The notes beneath the pieces are model-generated. The model saw nothing but the letters and a program-made list of their open reading frames with translations. It searched no databases and had not been told where the DNA came from. Positions 23,361 to 30,254 of a stretch of DNA of 34,176 nucleotides are shown piece after piece (within the stretch, counting starts at the first letter, position 1; every line of letters starts with the position of its first letter). The translations under genes and the position numbers were made by a program. Location of the stretch: NCBI GenBank assembly GCA_008080595.1, contig VIKI01000079.1:1-34176 (forward strand). The letters are read 5' to 3'. The stretch is from Comamonadaceae bacterium. Its GTDB lineage: Bacteria; Pseudomonadota; Gammaproteobacteria; Burkholderiales; Burkholderiaceae_C.

Positions 23361-23410
23361 GACTTGAAAACCTTACAGATAAAGCGCAAGTAGCTACCAA
23401 ATATAGAGCA
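23361..23410 (+). repeat. Dispersed repeat, copy F (5' end weak)
   Basis: CCTTACAGATAAAGCGCAAG followed by TAGCTACCAAATATAGAGC matches the 3' two thirds of the family. It lies just beyond the pyrF stop codon (23416-23418, minus strand). The rest of 23200-23415 shows no gene. Confidence 0.7.
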
Positions 23411-23415
23411 GCCGT

Positions 23416-24243
23416 TTAGCTCGACCTGGCCGCCTGCAGCAGGTCGCGGGTTTGCTGGGCCACCTGGCGGGCGGCCTGCGCAAAGTCGGCCCCGGCGCTG
23501 GCGTACAACACCGCCCGGGACGAGTTCACCACAATCGGCCCGCTCTCACGCCAACCTGCTTTGACGGTGGCCAGGGCATCTCCGCCCTGCGCACCGACCC
23601 CCGGAATCAGCAGCGGCAGGGTCGGGGCCAGCTCGCGCACCCGCTCAATTTCTGCCGGGTAAGTGGCTCCCACCACCAGGCCGAGCTGGCCGTTCAGGTT
23701 CCACGGGCCTTGGGCCAGCTGGGCAATGTGCTCATACAAACGCGGCTCACCGGCCACGCTGGCCAGCCGCTGGTTCTGAAAATCGTCCCCGCCGGGGTTG
23801 GAGGTGCGGCACAGCACAAACGCGCCCTTGTCGTGGTACTTGAGGTAGGGCGCGATGGTGTCAAAACCCATGAAGGGTGACAGCGTGACTGCGTCGGCCC
23901 CGTAACGCTCAAACGCCTCCTTGGCGTACTGCTCGGCGGTGCTGCCAATGTCGCCCCGCTTGGCATCCAGGATGATCGGCACGCCCGGCGCGGTGCGGCG
24001 CATGTGGGCCATCAGCCGCTCCAGCTGATCCTCTGCCCGGTGCGCGGCGAAGTAGGCAATCTGCGGCTTGAAGGCACTGACCAGATCGGCGGTGGCCTCC
24101 ACAATGGCCGCGCAAAAGTCGTAAATCTTGCTGGCATCACCTTGGTAGGCGGCGGGGAATTTGGCCGGTTCAGGATCAAGACCGACACACAGCATGGAAG
24201 AATTTTGGCGCTCTGCCTGGCGCAACAGGTCTAAGAATTTCAT
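23416..24243 (-). CDS. pyrF: Orotidine 5'-phosphate decarboxylase (type 2)
   Basis: PyrF converts OMP to UMP, the last step of de novo pyrimidine synthesis. The 275-residue product is the longer type-2 form. It begins [20 protein letters not shown] with [10 protein letters not shown], and contains the catalytic D-x-K-x-x-D motif in [59 protein letters not shown] and [11 protein letters not shown] follow in the normal order. No gap is apparent. It is divergent from the small gene at 24366; the 122 bp between them hold the tandem CTwAAG boxes, which could also influence pyrF. Confidence 0.95.
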   Translation of the reverse strand: MKFLDLLRQAERQNSSMLCVGLDPEPAKFPAAYQGDASKIYDFCAAIVEATADLVSAFKPQIAYFAAHRAEDQLERLMAHMRRTAPGVPIILDAKRGDIGSTAEQYAKEAFERYGADAVTLSPFMGFDTIAPYLKYHDKGAFVLCRTSNPGGDDFQNQRLASVAGEPRLYEHIAQLAQGPWNLNGQLGLVVGATYPAEIERVRELAPTLPLLIPGVGAQGGDALATVKAGWRESGPIVVNSSRAVLYASAGADFAQAARQVAQQTRDLLQAARSS

Positions 24244-24270
24244 GGGCTGATTGTAAGAAGGCCCGCTACA

Positions 24271-24309
24271 GCTAAGAATTCCTTAAGCGCTGGCTAAGGT
24301 GCACTTAAG
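24271..24309 (+). promoter_or_regulatory. Four CTwAAG half-sites at 11-bp period: tandem QseB/PmrA-like boxes
   Basis: GCTAAG at 24271, CTTAAG at 24282, GCTAAG at 24293 and CTTAAG at 24304 form two copies of GCTAAG-N5-CTTAAG, with every start exactly 11 bp from the last. Direct half-sites one helical turn apart are typical for OmpR/PhoB-family response regulators. The sequence resembles the PmrA/BasR and QseB boxes (CTTAAG-N5-CTTAAG type). The last box ends 56 bp before ATG 24366. A possible -10 (GATGAT, 24320-24325) is suitably placed for an activated promoter with no proper -35. Confidence 0.65.
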
Positions 24310-24365
24310 GCCGGGGCACGATGATTCATCCCATCGCAACTCATTCACCACCCAAGAGGCTCACC

Positions 24366-24569
24366 ATGAATTCACACCTGAAACAATTCGTCACCCAGTA
24401 CCTGTCCATCGTGTTTGCCACGTTCATGTCAGTGAGTTTCTTTGCCTTTTTGGCGATTCCCTACAACCTGGGAACAACGCCTGGCGAAGAAACGACATCA
24501 CAAATGGCAAGCCCAGTCCCAGTGACCGCACAAAAATCTGAAACACCCACGCTGAAATTGAAAGCTTGA
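24366..24569 (+). CDS. Small single-pass membrane protein, function unknown
   Basis: This 67-residue protein has a short amphipathic N-terminus (MNSHLKQFVTQY), one strong membrane helix (about residues 13-33, LSIVFATFMSVSFFAFLAIP) and a polar, Pro/Thr-rich tail ending KLKA. The ATG at 24366 has a good ribosome binding site, AAGAGG at 24354-24359, six bases upstream, which argues that it is real. The family is not recognised. Its place directly after two tandem response-regulator-like boxes suggests that a two-component system controls it. Candidate roles are a small regulator of a membrane kinase or an envelope-stress peptide; neither is shown by the sequence. Confidence 0.6.
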   Translation: MNSHLKQFVTQYLSIVFATFMSVSFFAFLAIPYNLGTTPGEETTSQMASPVPVTAQKSETPTLKLKA

Positions 24570-24643
24570 GTGTGCAGACTCAAAGCGGACCACGGCGCAT
24601 GGTGTGTCACCTAAACTCGGGGTTTTCCCTGACCTGAATCACC

Positions 24644-25621
24644 ATGCGCTCTGACGAATTCCCGGATAACAACGAAGACAGCCAATACACCCAGGCCGAG
24701 CGCTCGGCCGCCGCCTCACGCAGCACCTGGGTCAGCGTGGTGGTGAATTTGCTGCTGACCATTGCCCAGATTGTGGCCGGTGTCATGGCCAAATCGCAGG
24801 GCCTGATTGCCGACGGTATCCACTCCCTGTCTGACCTGGTGGCCGACTTTGTGGTGCTGTTTGCCAACCACCACAGCCAGAAAGAAGCCGACGAGGATCA
24901 CCCCTACGGCCACCAACGTTTTGAGACCGCTGCCTCACTGGTGCTGGGGGTGTTGCTGCTGGCCGTGGGCCTGGGCATGTTGTGGTCTGCCGCGCACAAA
25001 CTGCAAAGCCCGCAGAGTATTGCCACGGTACACATCTCGGCGCTGTGGGTGGCTGCTGGCGCACTGACGGCCAAAGAGCTGCTGTTTCGCTACATGCTGG
25101 CGGTGGCCAAGCGGGTCAAGAGCAGCATGCTGGTGGCCAATGCCTGGCACGCCCGCTCAGATGCGGCATCCTCCCTGGTGGTGGGCGTGGGCATCATCGG
25201 CAACCTGATGGGTTACCCGATTCTGGATCCGATTGCAGCGGCCATCGTCGGCTTCATGGTGACCAAGATGGGCTGGAGTTTTGGCTGGGACGCGCTGCAC
25301 GACCTGATGGATCGCGCCGCCGACGAGGCCGAGGTGCAAGCCATTCGCAACACCTTGCTGGAGACCCCAGGCATCCGCGACGCGCACGATGTGCGCACCC
25401 GCAAGATGGGTGACATGATTGTGGTTGATGCCCACCTGGAAGTGGATGCCACCCTGAGCGTGGAGCAAGGCCACGACATTGCGGTGGTGGCACGTAACCG
25501 CGTCATGCAACACCACCGGGTAATCAACATGATGACCCACGTGGACCCTTTCAAGCGCCCTGATCTGGATCATCTGCCCCGAAGCCAAATGCCAGAAACA
25601 AGGTCTCTGCCGCAAACCTGA
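24644..25621 (+). CDS. Cation diffusion facilitator (Zn2+/Fe2+/Mn2+ efflux)
   Basis: This is a CDF family exporter of 325 residues that exchanges a divalent metal for protons across the inner membrane. It has six membrane segments. The transport-site residues are in segment 2 (LIADGIHSLSDLVAD, with the H/D-x-x-x-D pattern) and segment 5 (VANAWHARSDA). A His-rich loop (NHHSQKEADEDHPYGHQRFE) follows segment 2 and a cytoplasmic domain starts near residue 210 (DRAADEAEVQAIRNTLLETPGI). No gap is evident. It lies 74 bp after the small membrane protein gene, so it may share the boxed promoter. It converges on the UDG pseudogene, 32 bp away. Metal specificity cannot be read with confidence. Confidence 0.88.
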   Translation: MRSDEFPDNNEDSQYTQAERSAAASRSTWVSVVVNLLLTIAQIVAGVMAKSQGLIADGIHSLSDLVADFVVLFANHHSQKEADEDHPYGHQRFETAASLVLGVLLLAVGLGMLWSAAHKLQSPQSIATVHISALWVAAGALTAKELLFRYMLAVAKRVKSSMLVANAWHARSDAASSLVVGVGIIGNLMGYPILDPIAAAIVGFMVTKMGWSFGWDALHDLMDRAADEAEVQAIRNTLLETPGIRDAHDVRTRKMGDMIVVDAHLEVDATLSVEQGHDIAVVARNRVMQHHRVINMMTHVDPFKRPDLDHLPRSQMPETRSLPQT

Positions 25622-25653
25622 TGCTTGGCCCGAATGGGTTCGCCTGAGTCGAC

Positions 25654-26504
25654 TTAGCCAAGCCGACCACGCGCCGCGTCCAGCGCCAAGCACAAATCAG
25701 CCCAGGCTTTGCCCTTGTCCTGCGGGTTACGCAGCAGATAAGACGGCGGGTAAGTCACCACCAGCGGCACACCGGCAAACTGCCAGACCTGATGGCAAAC
25801 CGGCCCATGGCGAGAATCACTTTGGGCTGGGTCAGGGCAATTTCACGGCGCAGGTAATGGGCACAGGTGGCCAACTCGTCGGCCGAGGGCGCGCGCATCA
25901 AGGCGGGCCGGCACTTGAGCACATGGGTCAGGTAGGCGCGCCCGCTGGACTCGGTGGAAGGTGGGTAACGTTGTACCTCGACGGCCTGCAACATGTTGTC
26001 CAGCAGCAGGCCGGCATCCTCGACAAACGGCAGGCCTTGACGCTCCTGTGCTTCATCCGGCGGGTCACCCACCACCAGCCAGTCGCATTGGGTGATGACA
26101 TCCGGCGCGGCCAGCACACTGGCGCGGCGGCCCAGGCACATGGCGCAGGCCTGGCAATCGGCCACGGTGGCTTGCAGTTGCGGCCAGTCCATGCCGGCAA
26201 TACCGTCGGGCAAGGCCGTGACCTGGGTTGGGCTGGGGGCGCTCGATGGCGCAATGGTCTTGGGTTGGGGACTCTGCGAAACCACCACAGGGCTGGCCAC
26301 GGGCATGGGCGGTGCAACCGATGCTGCGCTGGGGATTTCAATGTCATTTTGGCCCCTAGCGCTTACAACATCTGCGCGAGCAGCTTCACTATCTATAGCA
26401 ACATGAGTTTCTGCCAGGTCGGGCAACAAGGCCTCTGGCCACCACACGTGCACGCCCATCTCATGCAGCATGGCGCGTTGGCGGGGGTCAAGGTTGAGGC
26501 TCAT
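25654..26504 (-). pseudogene. Uracil-DNA glycosylase (iron-sulfur, family 4/5-like) with frameshifting deletion
   Basis: This enzyme removes uracil from DNA. The N-terminal ~100 residues are a variable leader, part of it encoded by repeat copy G. The catalytic domain shows CQACAMCLGR, then VVGDPPDEAQERQGLPFVEDAG, then THVLKCRP and LATCAHYLRREIALTQPKVILAMG, where four Cys residues fit an Fe-S cluster. After GRFAI (about 25795) the frame runs to a stop within ten codons. In another frame QVWQFAGVPLVVTYPPSYLLRNPQ and KGKAWADLCLALDAARGRLG continue to the TAA at 25654. About 18-20 residues expected between the parts (the LLGTTEPIGRLRG type) are missing. CAG bordering the junction suggests a short-homology deletion. 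The C-terminal motif has Pro where family 4 enzymes usually have His (TYHP). It follows rimI by 16 bp. Confidence 0.82.
26346..26400 (+). repeat. Dispersed repeat, copy G, inside the UDG gene
   Basis: ATTTTGGCCCCTAGCGCTTA, CAACATCTGCGCGAGCAGCT and TCACTATCTATAGC match the consensus closely. The UDG gene runs on the opposite strand and reads through it in frame, as IDSEAARADVVSARGQND. It lies in the poorly conserved leader before the catalytic domain, where an insertion would be tolerated. Confidence 0.8.
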
Positions 26505-26520
26505 GGGGGTGATTTTCCCT

Positions 26521-26824
26521 TTAATCCGCCAAAGCCAATTTCAAGCTCATCACCACCGCATCTTCACGCTGGCCATTGTCCGCAGGGTAGTAGGCGCGGC
26601 GGGTGCTGATGGTGCAAAAACCTTGGGCTTTATAAACGTGGATGGCACAGCGCGTCCCCGGCCAGCAGCATCTGGGCCTGGTAGCCACTGGCCAGACAGT
26701 CCTGAAAATGCTGGCGCTGCCAGGGATGGGCGTGGGCCTGGCATTCCACGGCGATCACAGAATCAAGCTGCGATTCGGTCATCGGCTCAAAGCGCACTTC
26801 GATGGCTTCGGACTGCTCACTCAT
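26521..26824 (-). pseudogene. rimI: Ribosomal protein S18 N-acetyltransferase, core deleted
   Basis: RimI acetylates the N-terminal Ala of ribosomal protein S18 (GNAT fold). The start at 26824 overlaps the tsaB stop by ATGA. The N-terminus is typical (MTESQLDSVIAVECQAHAHP, then WQRQHFQDCLASGYQAQMLLAGDAL), but the frame stops within a few codons. The family C-terminus continues in another frame as AIHVYKAQGFCTISTRRAYY and PADNGQREDAVVMSLKLALAD, ending at the TAA at 26521-26523. About 55-60 residues expected between GDAL and AIHVYK are missing, about 170 bases. They include motif A with its Q/R-x-x-G-x-G/A acetyl-CoA loop, so the product would be inactive even with the frame restored. The junction is at about 26642-26655. 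Confidence 0.85.
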
Positions 26825-27537
26825 GCGCTCAAGGGCTGGGCCAATTTGGCCGCCAGCCGCTCCTGGGTGGTTTGTGCGACCTTGTCACGGATGTAGGTGG
26901 GCAAAGCCTGTTCGGCGCTCACCGCGGCCCCGCCAGCCAACAAGGCGGGAGCCAAACGTAGCAAGGCCAGCGCCGTCGGCAAGGCTTGCACCCGCGCCTG
27001 ACCCATCTGTGGCAGGCGCTCACCGTATTCGGCAAACACATTGCCCGCCAGCACATGGTCTGCATCACACGCCAAAGCCTCAGGTGAAATCAGGCTGTAG
27101 CGCTTGGTACACGTCCACAGACCGCTCTCAAATAAATAGTTGGCGGTGTACAGCTCATCCATCCGGGCATCGAGCAGCGCCGTCACAGCCAAGCGCTCTG
27201 GTGCGCCCAATTGCTGGTGCGCATCTTGCGCCACGGCCAGCAAAGTGTCGACCGGCAGCACCGGCACAGCCGCGCCAAAACCCAGACCTTGCGCCACCGA
27301 ACACGCGGTACGTAACCCGGTGAACGAGCCCGGCCCGGCCCCGAAAACGATGGCCGACAAGTCGCCAAATTGCAGCCCGGCCAGGGCCATCAAACGCTGG
27401 ATTTCGGGAATCAAATGGGTCGAGGTGAGTGCGCCACCGGCGGCATCGTGCTGCCAAATCGTCGCGGCAGCACCTGCGCCGCGTTGTAATGCAATCGACA
27501 TACGTTCGGTGCTGGTGTCAAAGGCCAAGAGGTTCAT
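26821..27537 (-). CDS. tsaB: tRNA threonylcarbamoyladenosine biosynthesis protein TsaB
   Basis: TsaB partners TsaD in making the t6A modification of ANN-decoding tRNAs and is essential in many bacteria. From ATG 27537 the protein has 238 residues. It begins MNLLAFDTSTERMSIALQRG and carries the ASKHA-fold motif VFGAGPGSFTGLRTACSVAQGL. The C-terminal part contains VTALLDARMDELYTANYLF and AVSAEQALPTYIRDKVA, all in the usual order. No gap is seen. The stop overlaps rimI's start by ATGA, the expected tsaB-rimI arrangement. Intactness here contrasts with the damage in the two genes downstream. Confidence 0.93.
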   Translation of the reverse strand: MNLLAFDTSTERMSIALQRGAGAAATIWQHDAAGGALTSTHLIPEIQRLMALAGLQFGDLSAIVFGAGPGSFTGLRTACSVAQGLGFGAAVPVLPVDTLLAVAQDAHQQLGAPERLAVTALLDARMDELYTANYLFESGLWTCTKRYSLISPEALACDADHVLAGNVFAEYGERLPQMGQARVQALPTALALLRLAPALLAGGAAVSAEQALPTYIRDKVAQTTQERLAAKLAQPLSA

Positions 27538-27579
27538 GGCAGGTTTCTCAAAATGGATCGCGGGGGACAATATTTCATA

Positions 27580-27637
27580 TAAAAATTGGGCTCTATCACT
27601 TATCAATCAAGCACTAACAGCTACTTTTTTAAGAGCA
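27580..27637 (+). repeat. Dispersed repeat, copy H, supplying the end of the EamA gene
   Basis: AAAAATTGGGCTCTATCACT, TATCAATCAAGCACTAACAG and CTACTTTTTTAAGAGC match the family. The EamA gene on the minus strand enters it and stops at 27607-27609, so its last residues (KKVAVSA) come from the repeat. Confidence 0.75.
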
Positions 27638-28517
27638 TTTGGCAAACTCGCACGCACCCCAAACAAAATTCCGGCAGTGACCAGCGTGAGGCCTGCGGCC
27701 AGGTTCCAGCGCAGCGGTTCACCGAGCAAAACCACCGCGCCCAAGGCGGACAGGCCAGGCACCAGTGCGGTGATCATGGTGGAGCGCACCGGGCCAAAGT
27801 AGCGAATCATCTGGGTGAAGGTGATGCCCGAGATCACCACCGAGCCCCAGCCCTGAAACGTGGCCTGAAACAACAGGTCGCGCCACGGGGCGGTGAACAC
27901 ATGGCCGTTGACCAGGCCGCTGAGCACCAGCACGCTGTAACTGGGCACATACACCAGAAACGCCAACATGGTGATGGCGATGGTGGCACGCACCGCCTCC
28001 AGCCCATGGTGGCGCGCCAGCACGCTGTAGATGGCCCAGCACATGGCGGCCGACATGAACAACAGATCGCCCAGCCAGACCTGGCCGCCATCAAAAGCCC
28101 GCAGCAGGCTCAAGCCGCCCACCAGCAAGTCACCCAACACAATCAGAGTCAGGCCAATAGCCCGTGTCGGGGTGATGCTGTCACGCAACAACCAGGCGGC
28201 CAGCAGCGCCGTCCACAGGGGCAAGCTGCCCGGCATCAACACCGAGGCGTGCAAGGCCGGTGCATAGGCAAAACCACTGTAGACCAGCATGGCATACATC
28301 AGGCCGCCAAAAATACCGACCTTGACCGTGAGACCCGCATTCAAAGGCGACAGGCCCAGCCAGGATGCGCCATGGCTGCCTCGCGCCCGATCCTGGCGCA
28401 CCAGCCACGCGCCCCAGGGCAACAGGATCAGGCTGGCCCCGACGATGCGGCAAAACGCAATGTCAAACGGGGTCAACACGCCGCCACGCGCCGGGTGTGG
28501 GGAGTGGTCACGGACAT
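27607..28517 (-). pseudogene. EamA/DMT-family transporter lacking its first membrane segment
   Basis: EamA proteins are ten-helix drug/metabolite transporters. Nine helices can be read here, from LTPFDIAFCRIVGASLILLP to LAAGLTLVTAGILFGVR, in the typical order. The loop QMIRYFGPVRSTMITALVPG is well conserved. The first helix is absent. An ATG at 28517 opens MSVTTPHTRRVAAC and stops, while the main frame begins without a good start at GVLTPFDIAF, 38 bases later. A deletion of 3n+1 bases, probably over 100 bases, that removed helix 1 explains both parts. The TTG at 28479 could start a nine-helix product, but one with inverted topology. Substrate unknown. The stop lies in repeat copy H. Confidence 0.65.
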
Positions 28518-28562
28518 GCCTGGATTATCCGGGCGTTGTCGGGGTATAGGCGACGCACGTCA

Positions 28563-28585
28563 TCGCGGCTGCCGCCGCTCCTACA
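28563..28585 (-). repeat. REP-like element with 5'-GTAG (RAYT-type)
   Basis: On the minus strand the sequence is TTGTAGGAGCGGC, then GGCAGCCGCGAT. A GTAG tetranucleotide precedes a five-base-pair GCGGC/GCCGC hairpin with a four-base loop (28565-28578). This resembles REP sequences of Pseudomonas and relatives that REP-associated tyrosine transposases (RAYTs) recognise. It lies between the HD-GYP stop and the EamA gene. A single copy is seen here. A 7-bp inverted repeat (CCGCCGC/GCGGCGG, 28572-28603) overlaps the HD-GYP stop. Confidence 0.55.
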
Positions 28586-28592
28586 AATTCCC

Positions 28593-30233
28593 CTACGCGG
28601 CGGGATTAAGCTCGTCCAACTGCATCGGGTTGAGGAATTTTTCGCCATAACGCCGGTACACCCCTTGGCGCAGGAAAACGTCGAACAAATCAGGGTCAAT
28701 GTGGCCCTCGTCTTTGAAGTTGGCCATGATGCGCATGGCCTGCGACAGCTTCATACCCGGTTTGTAGGGGCGATCCGAGGCGGTCAGGGCTTCGAAAATA
28801 TCGGCAATACCCATGATGCGCGCCTGCACCGACATTTGCTCACCGGTGAGGCCTTTGGGGTAGCCTTTGCCGTCCATGCGCTCATGGTGGCCGCCGGCGT
28901 ACTCGGGCACGTTTTTCAGGTGCTTGGGCCAGGGCAGCTTTTCCAGCATCTTGATGGTGGCGACGATGTGGTAGTTGATGACATCACGTTCGGTGGCGGT
29001 CAGGGTGCCTTTGCGGATGCACAGGTTTTCCTGCTCGTCTGAGGATAAAAACCGGGTTTGGATGCCGTCGGGGTTACGCCAGACGTGCGCACTGGCAATC
29101 TCGCGTACCCGTGCCACATCGGCATCACTCATCAGCTCCCCGCCCACATTGGCCTTGCGCAAAAAGTCCCGATCCGCCTCCAGTTCGGTCAGTGCGGTCT
29201 GGTTTTGGCTGCGCAAGGCGGCCTCAGCCGCCGGATCTACCACCTGGCGCAGGGCCAGTTGTTTGCGCAGTGTGGCAATTTCAGCGTCGCGCTTGAGCAC
29301 TTCAAAACGGGTGTCGATCAGGCCAATGCGGTCATACAGGGTTTGCAGCTTGGTGGCTTTGTCGACCACATGCACCGGGGTGGTGATCTTGCCGCAGTCA
29401 TGCAGCAAGCCGGCAATCTTGAGCTCATGACGATCCAGGTCGGTCATGTGAAAAGAGGCCAATGGGCCTTCAGTGACCTGGTCAGCCGCTTCGGCCAGCA
29501 TCATGGTCAGTTCAGGCACACGCTGGCAATGGCCACCGGTGTAATGCGATTTTTCGTCAATGGCCAGGTTGATCAGGCCGACAAAGGCTTCAAACAACTC
29601 TTCCAGCTGGGTCAGCAACAGGCGGTTGCTCAACGCAATGGCTGCTTGCGAGGCCAATGACTCGGCCAGCCGTTGATCCGCTTGCGAGAAAGCCACCACT
29701 TCGGTTGTGCCAGGCCGTTGTGCGTTGATGAGTTGCAGCACACCAATCACATCACCGTCATGGTTGCGCAGGGGTACGGTCAAAAAAGATTTGGAGCGGT
29801 AGCCGGTACGCTGGTCAAAGCCTCGGGTGCCCGAAAAATCAAAGTTGGGCTCAGAGTAGGCATCGTCAATATTGACGGTGACTCCATGGATGGCGGCATA
29901 CGCGGCCACCAGGGTGTTGTTGGGTTGGCCCGTATCTGAATACAGGGGCAAGTCTGGAAAATCCATGCCTTTGGCAGCGGTTCCGCCCATGGCAATGCCC
30001 AGGGAATCGGTGCGCAAAATCTCAAACCGCAAGGTGGTGCCGTCGTCAAGCATGCGGTAAAGTGTGCCGCCATCGGCATGGGTGATGGCTTTGGCTGCCA
30101 GCAAGATTTTTTCCAGCAAACGGGTGATGTCGCGCTCTTTGGACAAGGATGCACCGATGTCGTTCAAATTCTCCAGACGATCAAGCAAACGCTCCAATGT
30201 GTTGGACTGACCCGGGTTCGGTTGTTCTGGCAT
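28593..30233 (-). CDS. GAF-HD-GYP domain protein, probable c-di-GMP phosphodiesterase
   Basis: This protein has 546 residues. Residues about 20-205 form a GAF sensor domain (ITHADGGTLYRML, later SFLTVPLRNHDGDVIGVLQLINA). An HD-GYP domain follows, with the metal ligand motif HDCGK at about residue 275 and HHERMDGKGYPKGL, which contains the GYP signature, near residue 460. The stretch between them is longer than usual and carries YDRIGLIDTRFEVLKRDAEI, a coiled-coil-like insertion. All expected metal-binding His and Asp residues seem present, so hydrolysis of c-di-GMP is likely. No membrane segment is present, so it is cytoplasmic. The start at 30233 has a strong AGGAGG seven bases upstream. It is the last gene of the FecR-cyclase operon, 21 bp after the cyclase stop. 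Confidence 0.9.
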   Translation of the reverse strand: MPEQPNPGQSNTLERLLDRLENLNDIGASLSKERDITRLLEKILLAAKAITHADGGTLYRMLDDGTTLRFEILRTDSLGIAMGGTAAKGMDFPDLPLYSDTGQPNNTLVAAYAAIHGVTVNIDDAYSEPNFDFSGTRGFDQRTGYRSKSFLTVPLRNHDGDVIGVLQLINAQRPGTTEVVAFSQADQRLAESLASQAAIALSNRLLLTQLEELFEAFVGLINLAIDEKSHYTGGHCQRVPELTMMLAEAADQVTEGPLASFHMTDLDRHELKIAGLLHDCGKITTPVHVVDKATKLQTLYDRIGLIDTRFEVLKRDAEIATLRKQLALRQVVDPAAEAALRSQNQTALTELEADRDFLRKANVGGELMSDADVARVREIASAHVWRNPDGIQTRFLSSDEQENLCIRKGTLTATERDVINYHIVATIKMLEKLPWPKHLKNVPEYAGGHHERMDGKGYPKGLTGEQMSVQARIMGIADIFEALTASDRPYKPGMKLSQAMRIMANFKDEGHIDPDLFDVFLRQGVYRRYGEKFLNPMQLDELNPAA

Positions 30234-30254
30234 CTGTATTCCTCCTGATGCGGT

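Noticed and set aside
24304-24309. CTTAAG occurrences as chance restriction-site-like hexamers
   Set aside because: Four related hexamers at exact 11-bp steps in a divergent promoter region are very unlikely by chance, so they are kept as a regulatory candidate.
27586-28650. 354-codon plus-strand frame opposite the EamA gene
   Set aside because: It is Gln/His/Arg-rich, without membrane segments or motifs, and antisense to nine clear transporter helices.
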